Source: Streptosporangium violaceochromogenes
GTDB lineage: Bacteria; Actinomycetota; Actinomycetes; Streptosporangiales; Streptosporangiaceae
Direction: 5' to 3'
Length of the DNA stretch: 64,000 nt
NCBI RefSeq assembly: GCF_014654615.1
Contig: NZ_BNBB01000009.1
Span: forward strand, 169,699 to 233,698
Shown here: in pieces, positions 26,041-35,983 of the stretch
Layout of the letters: every line of letters starts with the position of its first letter
How positions within the stretch are numbered: position 1 is the first letter of the stretch
Notes under the pieces: model-generated
Told to the model about the DNA's origin: nothing
What the model saw: only the letters and a program-made list of their open reading frames with translations
The model's database searches: none
Made by a program: the position numbers and the translations under genes

Positions 26041-27462
26041 TCAGGAGACGAGTTCGCCGTCGAGGTGGGCGCGGAACTCTCTGACCTGGACGGTCGTGCC
26101 GTACGGCTCCAGCCCGGCGGAGAACTTCTTGAGGCGCTGGACCGAGCGGGTGGAGGTCAGGGACCGGGCCATGGGGACGGCGGCGCGCGCGGCGTCGACG
26201 GCCTGCTCCACCTCGCCCATGCCGAGGTACGCCTCGGCGACGTTCATCCGGTTGAGCTGGGCCGACCGGAACCGCTGCGTCGCCGAGAGCTCCCGCACCG
26301 CGGACTCCGCGCAGTCGACCGCCCGCCGGTGCTCGCCGAGCAGCCTCCAGCACCTGCTCATCCGGGCGGTCAGCTGCGGCTCGTCATGCCAGGCGACCCA
26401 GGCGGGGTCGCGGTCGGTGGCCCCCTGGGCGTACGCCCGCTCGGCCTCGACGAGCAGCCGCTCGACCTGCCGGGCGCTGTGCCGGTCGCCGGTCTCGGCG
26501 GGCCGGGCCTGCACGGCCGTGGCCCGCGCCTCGCCGGTCAGCACCATCGCCATGACCCGGGGCGGCGCCTCGGCCCGGCGGGCGGTGTCGGCGGCGGCCT
26601 TGGCCAGCCAGAGCGCCTGGGTCGTCTGCTTCAGGTAAAGCGTCTGCTCCATCATGGCCGACAGCACGTAGGCGCCCGTCAGCGGGTCGTTCCCGGCCTT
26701 GGCCAGGGCGAGCGCCTGGCCGAAGTACTGCTGGGCCTGCCCGTGACGCTCCAGGTCGAAGGCGGTCCAGCCCGCCATCTCGGTCATCCCCGCCGCCGCC
26801 GTCATCAGCTCGGCCCCGACCCGGTCGTCGTAGCGGCCCCGCAGCAGCGGCGCGACCGTGCCGTTGAGGTAGTCGACCACGGCCGGGCGCACCAGCCCCG
26901 CTCCGAACTGGAGATCCATCTGCGCGAACGCCTGCCGGGCCTCGACCACGCGGCGGACGTCGGAGAGCCCGACGGCCGTCCCCACTCCCTCACGCGCCAC
27001 CGAGCGAACCGGGGCGCCGTAACTCCACGCCGCCAGCCACCCTCCCAGCGCCGCCGGCACGAACGGCAGCGCGGCCAGCATCTGGCGCCGCTCCGGATCC
27101 ACGTCGCACCTCCACAGTCGTTCCGCCGTCTCGACGATAACCTCGGGGTCGAGGTCGCTGAAGTCCGGCAGCAGCCAGGCTTTCCTATCGACCGGCTCCC
27201 CTCCCTCGACCCAGCGCTCGACCTCGGCCGCGTCCACGCCGAACACCTCGGCCATCCGCGCCCGGTAGACCGGGCGGATCTCCTGCCGCCCGCGCTCCCA
27301 CCGGCTCCACGTCGTGGACGACACCCACAGCGCCTCCGCGATCGCGTCCTGGCTCAGCCCCAGCCGCTTGCGGGCCCGCGCCAGCTCCGGCCGTCCCGCC
27401 CCCTGCTCCGGCCGCCCCGCGGCCAGCTCCGTCTGCCCCGCGCCCTGCTCCGTCTCTCCCAC
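26041..27462 (-). CDS. XRE-family regulator with tetratricopeptide-like C-terminal region
   Basis: This 473-aa protein has a helix-turn-helix at about residues 28-85 (RKRLGLSQDAIAEALWVSSTTWSRWE) followed by a long Ala-rich helical region with repeat-like pairs, the build of actinobacterial XRE/TPR regulators. The first 27 residues hold a duplicated element, EQGAGQTELA and EQGAGRPELA. A GTG start is supported by GGAGG. It is divergent from a GHKL ATPase gene, the usual partner in actinobacterial signalling cassettes. The ligand and targets are unknown; autoregulation through the shared 252-base gap is likely. Confidence 0.85.
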   Translation of the reverse strand: MGETEQGAGQTELAAGRPEQGAGRPELARARKRLGLSQDAIAEALWVSSTTWSRWERGRQEIRPVYRARMAEVFGVDAAEVERWVEGGEPVDRKAWLLPDFSDLDPEVIVETAERLWRCDVDPERRQMLAALPFVPAALGGWLAAWSYGAPVRSVAREGVGTAVGLSDVRRVVEARQAFAQMDLQFGAGLVRPAVVDYLNGTVAPLLRGRYDDRVGAELMTAAAGMTEMAGWTAFDLERHGQAQQYFGQALALAKAGNDPLTGAYVLSAMMEQTLYLKQTTQALWLAKAAADTARRAEAPPRVMAMVLTGEARATAVQARPAETGDRHSARQVERLLVEAERAYAQGATDRDPAWVAWHDEPQLTARMSRCWRLLGEHRRAVDCAESAVRELSATQRFRSAQLNRMNVAEAYLGMGEVEQAVDAARAAVPMARSLTSTRSVQRLKKFSAGLEPYGTTVQVREFRAHLDGELVS

Positions 27463-27541
27463 GAGCCACCTCCGCCACGTAACGTCACCGACTGAACACG
27501 ATTGTCAATGGATTCCCCGCGCCACTCCACCCTCCAGGGGG

Positions 27542-27562
27542 AACGACCAGGAAACGACCAGG
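27542..27562. repeat. Direct repeat, 11-base period, in divergent regulator/ATPase promoter region
   Basis: AACGACCAGG occurs at 27542-27551 and again at 27553-27562, one helical turn apart, between the divergent XRE regulator and ATPase genes. A TTGACA box on the minus strand (27503-27508) lies 40 bases before the regulator start. The repeat is a candidate binding site for the regulator itself. Confidence 0.45.
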
Positions 27563-27714
27563 CGGCACGGCGCACCCCACGGCGGCGAGCGGTGATCACC
27601 AACCCCCCGGCACCCCGCGTGACGTGCGGCAACGCTCACTCGCGCCCCTTGCCCGCCCCGCGTGCGGCGATGTCTCCTGCCAGGCACAGTCACCGACAGC
27701 GACGGAGTGAGCGC

Positions 27715-28377
27715 ATGCGGCTATCCCCCCACGGCCCCGCCGACCCCCTCGGCCCCCGCGCCGGACACCCGGCCGGCTCCGCCTGGAGGACGGGCGCCGA
27801 GACCGGCGTCCCGGGCCGGTCGCCGGCCGCGAGCGCGCACGGCGACACCCCGCCCGGTGCGGCGCACCCCCCGAGCGAGGTCCACCTGCTGGTCAGGGTC
27901 CTGCCGTCCGGATCGGTCTCCCGCCGCGCCCGCGCCGTCGTGCGCCAGGCGCTCCTGGCCGAAGGCGTGCGGGGCGACGACATCGCCGACGCCGAGACCG
28001 TCGTGGCCGAACTGGCCGCCAACTGCGAGTGGCACGCGCGCCCGCCGTACGAGATCCGCGTCTTCAGCCGGGGCGGTGTCCCCGTCTGGTGTGAACTGGT
28101 CGACGGGACCCCCGACCTGGGGTGGATCCCCGCCCTCCTGGACCTGCCGCGCGCCCAGCTCCCGCCGGACCCGCTCGCCGAGAACGGCCGGGGCCTGCTA
28201 CTGGTCCGCGAGCTCTCCCAAGGCCACTGCCGGGCCTACCCGACGACGGCCTTCCGCACGGGCGCCCCCGCCAAGGCCGTGGCCTTCGCCCTCCCCACCC
28301 GCTCGGGCATCCGCCTGGCCGGCCCTCCCCCGCTCCACCCCGGCCGCCACTCGGTCCACCTCCACAGGGAGCCGTAA
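27715..28377 (+). CDS. GHKL-type ATP-binding protein (anti-sigma/regulatory kinase-like)
   Basis: This 220-aa protein carries a HATPase domain from about residue 60 on, like RsbW-type anti-sigma factors. The N-box is AELAANCEWHA and the G2-like segment is ENGRGLLLVRELSQG. The first 55 residues are Pro/Gly/Ala-rich and poorly conserved. The ATG at 27715 follows GGAG; an open frame extends upstream to 27502 without a site. In actinomycetes such ATPases partner with XRE regulators and small DUF397-type proteins; no DUF397 gene was found here. Confidence 0.8.
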   Translation: MRLSPHGPADPLGPRAGHPAGSAWRTGAETGVPGRSPAASAHGDTPPGAAHPPSEVHLLVRVLPSGSVSRRARAVVRQALLAEGVRGDDIADAETVVAELAANCEWHARPPYEIRVFSRGGVPVWCELVDGTPDLGWIPALLDLPRAQLPPDPLAENGRGLLLVRELSQGHCRAYPTTAFRTGAPAKAVAFALPTRSGIRLAGPPPLHPGRHSVHLHREP

Positions 28378-28479
28378 CCGCAGGGTTGCCCTTCCCGGAG
28401 GAGACCGGCCGGAGCGCGTCCCGGCGCGGCGTCGTTCACCCGCCCCGGCGCAAGAAGAACCCCGGTGCCCCCGCATAGA

Positions 28480-28556
28480 GGGTGGCTGAAAAGCGTCAGA
28501 TTGGTGCTCGGGTGAGGCAGTGAAGCAGTGAAGGCCATCGCCACGTAGATGGTGTT
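28480..28556 (-). mobile_element. Probable remnant of an IS5-type transposase 3' end
   Basis: On the minus strand the text SENTIYVAM is followed, after a +1 shift, by SLLHCLTRAPI and a stop. That is the style of the extreme C-terminus of IS5-family transposases (SE.MIYVAM..LL.RLTR). The next bases, GAGGGTGGCTGAAAAGCG (plus strand 28478-28495), could be an element end. No rest of a transposase, second end or target duplication is seen. Identification is from memory of the family, so tentative. Confidence 0.45.
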
Positions 28557-28700
28557 CTCGGAGATGTTCTGCAACCACGGTCGCCACCAGGAGGAGCGGT
28601 CGTCCAAGGGGTCGTCGAGCGTGTAGCCGTCGCGCATCTCCAGGTGAATCGCGGAACGCTCGCAGGCGGCCAGGTGCTGCTCAAGCGTCCGCTCGACCAC
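28557..28700 (-). pseudogene. Truncated DUF6879-like gene
   Basis: A GTG at 28700 behind GGAGGTG opens a frame reading VERTLEQHLAACERSAIHLEM and then SSWWRPWLQN, resembling the first part of DUF6879-family proteins that follow XRE/ATPase cassettes. Homology stops at WWRPWL, about 42 codons in, where the transposase-like tail begins; the frame then runs on without family features to 28236, under the 3' end of the ATPase gene. Full-length members are around 170-200 aa, so this one has lost its core. It overlaps the upstream 75-aa gene by 20 bases. Confidence 0.55.
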
Positions 28701-28908
28701 CGGTCACCTCCGGGAAGAACCGCCTCATGCGCTTCGGGAAGCGGATCCGGATCTCCCCTCCCGGGAGGGGGCCAAGCTCGGCGAGGGTGGCCTGGTCGGT
28801 CTCGATGTAGCCCTGAAGAACGTACTCACCGGTCTCGGTGTTCTCCCACACGGTCGCGGAGTCGCCGTTGGGGCTGTTGGGGTCTTTGCCAAGAAACCGA
28901 AGGGCCAC
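28681..28908 (-). CDS. Small conserved hypothetical protein, DUF6879 companion
   Basis: This 75-aa soluble protein starts at a GTG with an excellent AAAGGAGG site. It reads ALRFLGKDPNSPNGDSATVW, YVLQGYIETDQ and then IRFPKRMRRFFPEV. Similar short proteins commonly precede DUF6879 genes in actinomycetes. The conserved core (RFLGKDPNS.....PT.W, YV.QG....D) suggests a compact beta-rich fold; no function is known. It is intact even though its partner gene is broken. Confidence 0.7.
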   Translation of the reverse strand: MALRFLGKDPNSPNGDSATVWENTETGEYVLQGYIETDQATLAELGPLPGGEIRIRFPKRMRRFFPEVTGGRADA

Positions 28909-29002
28909 GGGCGGCCTCCTTTTCGATCGCGGGCAGAGAGGTATCTGCCGAGTGTGCTTCGGCGCGTACGGCAGGCCAAGAAATTTGCTTGGATTTTCTT
29001 GA

Positions 29003-29260
29003 CTGGCTCCGGCGGACCTGTCGGGGAGGAACACGGCGCAAAGCGAGGCCGGGCACACCCCCGAGCAGGCGGAGACCCTGCTCGCACGGGTACCCACCTG
29101 GCGAGACGCACCCCCACGCGCCGTGAACGGCCTGCTCGCCGCCTGGACGCTGTTCCGTGTCCACAAGGCCGTGCACGGTCCCGAGGAGAGCAGGGAATTG
29201 CGGTCCCGCGCCGCCGGCGCGGGCCGCGCCTGGCTGACCCACCGGGTCGGCGGCGCCTGA
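29003..29260 (+). pseudogene. Coding-like fragment of unknown origin
   Basis: This 86-codon frame is open from a stop at 29000-29002 to a TGA at 29258-29260 and has strong G/C bias at third positions, giving text such as TPEQAETLLARVPTWRDAPP and LLAAWTLFRVHKAVHG. It looks like a real helical protein tail. The only usual start inside is a GTG at 29123 without a ribosome site, leaving 45 residues. It converges on the murG-like gene. A decayed gene end left by the rearrangement that broke the DUF6879 gene is a reasonable explanation. Confidence 0.35.
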
Positions 29261-29293
29261 GGGCGGCCCGCGCGACGGCCGGTCAGGCGCCGG

Positions 29294-30463
29294 TCAGCCG
29301 GTCTGGGGGGTTCTCGCCTCCTTGAGGATGACCTCGGCGAGGGCGTCGGCGGCGTCGAGGCGGCCGAGGGATCGGGCGGCCTTGGCCATGGCGGTGCGGG
29401 CCTGGTGGTCGGCGAGGAGGGCCTCCAGTTCGGCCAGGAGCAGTTCGGCGGGGGGCCCGGCGTCCAGAAGGGCCCGCGCCGCCCCCGCCTCGACGAGGTA
29501 GCGCGCGTTCTGGCGCTGCTCGTCACCGGCGGACGGGATGAGCGGGATGAGCACGGACGGTTTGCCCACCGCGGTCAGCTCGGCGAGGGTGCCCGCCCCG
29601 CTACGGGAGACGACGACGTCGGCGGCGGCGTAGACGTGGGCGAGCTCGTCGCCGACGTAGGCCACCGGCCGGTAGCGCGCCGCCGCCTCGGGGGGAAGCG
29701 CGGCGGCGACCTGGGTGAACCTGTCGATCCAGCCGGCCCCGCACTGGTGGAGGACCTGCGCCCGGGTGAGCAGCGACGGCAGGATCGCCTCGACCATGGT
29801 GTTGATCTGGCGGCTTCCCTGGGCGCCGCCGGTCACGTAGACGAGGGGCAGTTCCGGCGACAGGCGATAGTGCCACCGGCCGGAGGGGGCGTTGCCGTTC
29901 AGCAGCCGGGGCCGGACGGGGTTGCCGGTGACGACGGCCCGTTCCCGCGCCGAGGCGGGCAGGTGGTCGGCGGAGGAGGGGTGGGTGAGCGCGATCCGGG
30001 AGGCGAACCGGGCCAGGATGCGGTTGGCCAGGCCGAGGGCGGTGATCTGCTCGTGCATGACCAGCGGGCGGCGAAGCAGCCAGGAGGCCACCCCCAGCGG
30101 CACGCACACGTACCCCCCGGTGGACAGCACCACGTCGGGGCGGTAGCGGGCGGCGATCGCGAACGCCTGGAGGACCCCGACGGGGACGCGGAACAGGTCG
30201 GCGAGGTTGGTGAGCATCTCGCGGGGGCTGGGCGAGCGCCGGAGCTTACCCGTCTTGATCACCCGGAAGGGGATGTCGTGCTCGGCGGCGACCCGGGCCT
30301 CCAGGCCGCCGGCCGTCCCCACCCAGAGCACGTCGAGGTCGAGCCCGCGGGCGGCGGCGTGCTCGCGGACGGCCTCGACGGTGGTCAGTGCGGGGTAGGT
30401 GTGACCGCCGGTCCCGCCGCCGGTGACGAGCATCCGGAGGGGGCGGCGGTTTCCGGCGTTCAT
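29294..30463 (-). CDS. MurG-like UDP-N-acetylglucosamine transferase
   Basis: This 389-aa GT28 glycosyltransferase resembles MurG, which adds GlcNAc to lipid I at the cytoplasmic membrane. It shows GGGTGGHTYPAL near residue 15, a second glycine loop VTGGAQGSRQIN and the donor site SRSGAGTLAELTAVGKPSVLIPL. The ATG at 30463 has GGAAGGAC upstream. It lies outside any division-and-cell-wall cluster, next to rbpA and secG, so a second murG copy elsewhere is likely and this may be a paralogue with another acceptor. The C-terminal 30 residues are Ala-rich. Confidence 0.85.
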   Translation of the reverse strand: MNAGNRRPLRMLVTGGGTGGHTYPALTTVEAVREHAAARGLDLDVLWVGTAGGLEARVAAEHDIPFRVIKTGKLRRSPSPREMLTNLADLFRVPVGVLQAFAIAARYRPDVVLSTGGYVCVPLGVASWLLRRPLVMHEQITALGLANRILARFASRIALTHPSSADHLPASARERAVVTGNPVRPRLLNGNAPSGRWHYRLSPELPLVYVTGGAQGSRQINTMVEAILPSLLTRAQVLHQCGAGWIDRFTQVAAALPPEAAARYRPVAYVGDELAHVYAAADVVVSRSGAGTLAELTAVGKPSVLIPLIPSAGDEQRQNARYLVEAGAARALLDAGPPAELLLAELEALLADHQARTAMAKAARSLGRLDAADALAEVILKEARTPQTG

Positions 30464-30653
30464 GGCGGGTGTCCTTCCGGCGGGGCGATCGTCAGTTTCC
30501 TCGGTGGCGCCGACGTGCTCGGCGACCTCGCGCACGCTACCCGGACTCCGGTTGAAGATCCAATCGACCGCCGGTACGGCCGCCGGCGGGCGAAGGCGTG
30601 TCGGGAACGGACACGGATCTCGGATCCTCCCCGGGCCCCGTACACGGAAAAGA

Positions 30654-30677
30654 CCCCCGCGGAACCGTCCACGGGGG
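30654..30677 (-). terminator. Intrinsic terminator after rbpA
   Basis: Arms 30654-30662 and 30669-30677 pair over nine positions (CCCCCGTGG with CCGCGGGGG on the minus strand, one wobble) and are followed by TCTTTT. This is the clearest U-tract terminator in the window and lies 18 bases past the rbpA stop, separating it from the murG-like gene. Confidence 0.85.
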
Positions 30678-30694
30678 CCTTCCGGCGGACCGTG

Positions 30695-31042
30695 CTAGTA
30701 GATGGGGCGTGAGGAGGAGCGCAGCCGCTCCAGGGCCTCAGCCAGGATCTGGGCACCGTCCTTGTCGCTGCGACGCTCCTTCACATAGGCGAGGTGCGTC
30801 TTGTAGGGCTCGTTGCGCGGCGGCGCGGGCGGATTGGCCTCGTCCTGGCCGGCGGGAAGACCACAGCGGGGGCAGTCCCAGAACTCCGGCACGGCGGCGT
30901 CACTGGCGAAGCTGGGGCGCGTCTCATGCATGTTCGCGCACCAGAAGGGGACCCTGACACGGGGAGCCGCCTCGCCACGCTCCGCCTCTCCCATCGGGCC
31001 GGCTCCGACACGGCTACCACGGATCGCGTTGCCACTACCCAC
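30695..31042 (-). CDS. RNA polymerase-binding protein RbpA family
   Basis: This 115-aa protein belongs to the RbpA family, which stabilises sigma-factor binding and open complexes on actinobacterial RNA polymerase. It begins with the conserved basic linker AIRGSRVG and has a central beta domain with PFWCANMHE and WDCPRCGLP, offering Cys/His zinc ligands, then a helical C-terminal region HLAYVKERRSDKDGAQILAEAL. It resembles the short RbpA-like gene encoded beside secG in Streptomyces, so another classical rbpA may exist. A GTG start follows GAGGAG. Confidence 0.87.
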   Translation of the reverse strand: MGSGNAIRGSRVGAGPMGEAERGEAAPRVRVPFWCANMHETRPSFASDAAVPEFWDCPRCGLPAGQDEANPPAPPRNEPYKTHLAYVKERRSDKDGAQILAEALERLRSSSRPIY

Positions 31043-31121
31043 GGATGAACTCCTCGCTCGATGGCCCCGCCGCTTGAGTGGATACGGGGGGCTGAACCAC
31101 TGTCACGCTTACCGCGGCCGG

Positions 31122-31352
31122 TCAGGGCTTCAGGAGCAGACCCAACGCGATGATGCACACAAACCAGACCACACCGGTGATGACGGTCAGCCGGTCAAGA
31201 TTGCGCTCCACCACCGAGGACCCTCCGAACGACGACGTGAAGCCGCCGCCGAACAGATCCGACAGACCACCGCCCTTGCCCTTGTGCAGAAGAACAAGCA
31301 GCACCATCAGCATGCTCGCCAGGATGAGGGCGATGGAGATTCCGATTGTCAC
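31122..31352 (-). CDS. secG: Preprotein translocase subunit SecG
   Basis: This 76-aa two-helix membrane protein is the auxiliary subunit of SecYEG. It has ALILASMLMVLLVLLHKGKG, the characteristic Gly-rich loop GGLSDLFGGGFTSSFGGSS, and a second helix ITGVVWFVCIIALGLLL. It lies downstream of tpi, its common actinobacterial position, and starts with GTG. Confidence 0.95.
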   Translation of the reverse strand: MTIGISIALILASMLMVLLVLLHKGKGGGLSDLFGGGFTSSFGGSSVVERNLDRLTVITGVVWFVCIIALGLLLKP

Positions 31353-31440
31353 CGTTGACCTGTCCCTGTGTCGCGCGACCCGCGTCCGGGCGCGCCCCCT
31401 TGTATGACGCCTTCGGCGTGACGATTCAAACTTGCTCTAC

Positions 31441-31472
31441 GAGGGTACGACCTGCTGTCAAGTCGTACCCTC
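31441..31472 (-). terminator. Hairpin after tpi
   Basis: GAGGGTACGAC (31441-31451) and GTCGTACCCTC (31462-31472) form a perfect 11-bp stem with a 10-base loop starting 13 bases past the tpi stop. No long U-run follows. It probably ends or trims the gap-pgk-tpi transcript before secG. Confidence 0.72.
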
Positions 31473-31484
31473 CGAACGGCTTAG

Positions 31485-32270
31485 TCAGCCAGACATTTCG
31501 CGAAAGCGACAGATCTTGGCGAACTCCCCCGGATCGAGGCTCGCGCCGCCGACCAGGGCTCCGTCCACATCGGGCTGGGCCATGATGCCCGCGATGTTGT
31601 CAGATTTGACCGAGCCTCCGTAAAGGATACGGACAGCCGCGGCCACCTCGCCGTCATACAGCTCGGCGAGTCGGGAACGCAGTGCCGAGCAGACCTCCTG
31701 GGCGTCGGCCGGCGTGGCCACCTCGCCGGTGCCGATCGCCCAGACCGGCTCGTAGGCCAGCACGACGGAGGCGGCCTGCTCGGCCGGGATCCGCCGCAGG
31801 GCCCCGTCGAGCTGCGAGACGCTGTAGGCCACCTGCCCGCCGGCCTGGCGGACGGAAAGCCCCTCCCCCACGCACAGGATCGGCGTGAGCGAGTGGCGCA
31901 GGGCCGCCTTCACCTTGGCGTTGACCAGCTCGTCGTCCTCACGGTGGTACTGCCGCCGCTCGGAGTGCCCGACCACGACGAAGGTGCATCCGAGCTTGGC
32001 GAGCATCGTCCCGGAGATGTCCCCGGTGTAGGCCCCGCCGTCGTGCTGCGACAGGTCCTGGGCGCCGTACAGGATCCGCAGCTTGTCGCCGTCGACCAGC
32101 GTCTGCACGCTGCGCAGGTCCGAGAAGGGCGGCAGGACCGCCACGTCGACCCGGTCGAAGTCCTTGTCGTTGAGCGCGAAGGCCAGCTTCTGGGTGGTGG
32201 CGATGGCCTCAAGGTGGTTGAGGTTCATCTTCCAGTTGCCCGCCATCAGCGGTTTGCGTGCCGTGCTCAT
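31485..32270 (-). CDS. tpi: Triosephosphate isomerase
   Basis: This 261-aa glycolytic enzyme has the catalytic lysine in AGNWKMN, histidine in VGHSERR, glutamate in [11 protein letters not shown] and phosphate loop YGGSVKSDN. The ATG at 32270 follows a GGGAGGGGGAA stretch; the open frame to 32348 upstream is not needed. Third gene of gap-pgk-tpi. Confidence 0.97.
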   Translation of the reverse strand: MSTARKPLMAGNWKMNLNHLEAIATTQKLAFALNDKDFDRVDVAVLPPFSDLRSVQTLVDGDKLRILYGAQDLSQHDGGAYTGDISGTMLAKLGCTFVVVGHSERRQYHREDDELVNAKVKAALRHSLTPILCVGEGLSVRQAGGQVAYSVSQLDGALRRIPAEQAASVVLAYEPVWAIGTGEVATPADAQEVCSALRSRLAELYDGEVAAAVRILYGGSVKSDNIAGIMAQPDVDGALVGGASLDPGEFAKICRFREMSG

Positions 32271-32356
32271 CGGCTGTTCCCCCTCCCTTGCCCGGCACGC
32301 GGGCGCCCGGAGCGGGGGCACCCCCGGCCGGCGCGGTGCTTGGTGCATCGCTCCAC

Positions 32357-33543
32357 TTATGCCTCCAGGGCGACGAGTCCGGGCAGGGTCTTGCCCTCAA
32401 GGTATTCGAGGCTGGCCCCGCCCCCGGTGGAGATGTGCGAGAAGCCGTTCTCGGGGAGGTCCAGCAGGCGTACGGCGGCGGCCGAGTCTCCTCCCCCGAC
32501 GACCGTGAGGCCCTCCGAGCTGATCAACGCCTCCGCCACGGCACGGGTTCCGCCGGCGAACGCCGCGAACTCGAAGACGCCCATCGGCCCGTTCCAGAAC
32601 ACCGTCTCGGCGTCGGCCAGCTCCGTCGCGAACAGCTCACGGCTGCGCGGGCCGATGTCGAGCCCCTGCCGGTCGGCGGGGATCGCGGTGGCGTCGACCA
32701 CCTCGTAGCCGGCGTCCTCGGCGAAGTGCGTGGCCGCCAGCACGTCGACCGGCAGGACGATCTTCACTCCGCGCTTGTCCGCCTCGGCGAGGAAGTCGCG
32801 CACCCGGTCGATCTGGTCCTCCTGCAGCAGCGACCGCCCCACCTCGTGGCCCTGGGCCGCCAGGAAGGTGTAGGCCATGCCGCCGCCGATGAGCAGCCGG
32901 TCCACCTTGGTGAGCAGGTTGCCGATCACACCGAGCTTGTCGGAGACCTTGGCGCCGCCGAGCACCACGACGTACGGCCGGGCGGGGTTGTCGGTCAGCT
33001 TCCTGAGCACGTCGACCTCGGCCAGGATCAGCCGGCCGGCCGCGTGCGGCAGGAGCGGCGGCACGTCGTAGACGCTCGCGTGCCTGCGGTGCACGGCGCC
33101 GAAGCCGTCGCCGACGTAGATCTCGCCGAAGGCGGCCAGCCGCTCGGCGAACGCGGCGCGCAGCGCGTCGTCCTTGGACTCCTCACCCGGTTCGAACCGC
33201 AGGTTCTCCAGCAGGGCCACCTGGCCGTCCTGGAGCGACTCCACGGCGGCCCGCGCCGACTCTCCCACCACATCATCGGCGAAGGCGACCTCGGTTCCCA
33301 GGAGCCCGCCCAGCCGCCAGGCCACCGGGGCCAGGGAGTACTCCGGGTTGGGCTCACCCTTCGGGCGCCCCAGGTGGGCGCAGACGATCACGCGCGCGCC
33401 CCGCTCGGTCAGCTCACGGATGGTCGGCACCGAGGCCCGGATACGTCCGTCGTCGGTGATGACGGCACCGTCGAGGGGCACGTTGAGGTCAGCGCGCACC
33501 AGGACGCGCCGGCCCTTCACGTCGAAATCAGACAGGTCCTTCA

Positions 33544-33544
<1 letters not shown>
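32357..33544 (-). CDS. pgk: Phosphoglycerate kinase
   Basis: This 395-aa enzyme makes ATP from 1,3-bisphosphoglycerate. It carries [11 protein letters not shown] near residue 16, [20 protein letters not shown], and the nucleotide-end GGGDSAAAV with STGGGASLE. Its ATG shares one base with the gap stop (TGATG), so the two are coupled. Confidence 0.97.
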
Positions 33545-34911
<1,367 letters not shown>

Positions 34912-35892
34912 CTACGGTGCCAGCATGTCGACCGTGAGGTTCGCCTCGGTGTTGGGGATGCCGATGTCCTGGGCGCGCTTGTCCGCCATCGCGAGCAGGC
35001 GGCGGATGCGCCCGGCGATGGCGTCCTTGGTCAGTGGCGGATCGGCGAGCTGGCCGAGCTCCTCCAGGGACGCCTGCTTGTGCTCCACCCTCAGGCGACC
35101 GGCGATCACCAGATGCTCGGGAGCCTCCTCGCCGAGAATCTCCAGGGCGCGCTGCACCCGCGCCCCGGCCGCCACCGCCGCCCGGGCCGAGCGGCGCAGG
35201 TTGGCGTCGTCGAAGTTGGCCAGCCGGTTGGCCGTCGCCCGGACCTCGCGGCGCATGCGCCGCTCCTCCCAGGCCAGCACGCTGTCGTGGGCCCCCAGCC
35301 GGGTCAGCAGGGCACTGATCGCGTCGCCGTCGCGGACCACGACACGGTCGACGCCGCGGACCTCGCGGGCCTTGGCGTGGATCTTCAGTCTCCGCGCGGA
35401 GCCGACCAGGGCCAGCGCCGCCTCCGGCCCCGGGCAGGTGACCTCCAGCGACATGGACCGGCCCGGCTCGGTGAGCGAGCCGTGGGCCAGGAACGCGCCC
35501 CGCCACGCCGCCTCGGCGTCGCAGGTGGCCCCCGCCACCACCTGACGCGGCAGCCCCCGGACCGGGCGCCCGTGGTTGTCGATCAGCCCCGTCTGGCGGG
35601 CCAGCGCCTCACCGTCGCGGTAGACGCGCACCACATACCGTGACCCCTTCCGCAGCCCCGCGGGGGCGAGCACCAGCACCTCGGCCTTGTGTCCGAACAC
35701 CTCGCCGATGTCCTTGATCAACCGCCTGGCGGTGACGTTGGTGTCCAGCTCCGCCTCGATGACGATCCGCCCGCCCACCAGGTGCAGGCCGCTGGCGAAC
35801 CGCAGGAGCGTCGACACCTCGGCCTTACGGCAGCAAGGCTTCAGGACCGGCAGCCGGCTCAGCTCGTCCTTCACCACACCTGTCATCGCCAT
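34912..35892 (-). CDS. whiA: Sporulation/cell-division regulator WhiA
   Basis: This 326-aa WhiA homologue has an N-terminal LAGLIDADG-like fold (residues 1-220, e.g. [19 protein letters not shown] and [20 protein letters not shown]) and a C-terminal helix-turn-helix with [21 protein letters not shown]. In Streptomyces WhiA works with WhiB to switch hyphae to sporulation septation. It ends the uvrC-rapZ-yvcK-whiA series, a gene order conserved in Gram-positives. The ATG at 35892 follows GGGGGAGGAC; a second ATG lies two codons later. Confidence 0.96.
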   Translation of the reverse strand: MAMTGVVKDELSRLPVLKPCCRKAEVSTLLRFASGLHLVGGRIVIEAELDTNVTARRLIKDIGEVFGHKAEVLVLAPAGLRKGSRYVVRVYRDGEALARQTGLIDNHGRPVRGLPRQVVAGATCDAEAAWRGAFLAHGSLTEPGRSMSLEVTCPGPEAALALVGSARRLKIHAKAREVRGVDRVVVRDGDAISALLTRLGAHDSVLAWEERRMRREVRATANRLANFDDANLRRSARAAVAAGARVQRALEILGEEAPEHLVIAGRLRVEHKQASLEELGQLADPPLTKDAIAGRIRRLLAMADKRAQDIGIPNTEANLTVDMLAP

Positions 35893-35983
35893 GCGCGTTC
35901 GTCCTCCCCCATACAGACCTCTGCGGCCGGAAAAAACCGGGCTCACAGAAGTTTCTCGCACTCCCGGGCACCGCTGACCAGGA

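Noticed and set aside
27502..27714. N-terminal extension of the ATPase from 27502
   Set aside because: No ribosome site and it crosses the regulator's promoter; the ATG at 27715 has GGAG.
28236..28556. C-terminal continuation of the DUF6879-like frame to 28236
   Set aside because: It loses family features, and from 28377 on it lies antisense to the ATPase gene.
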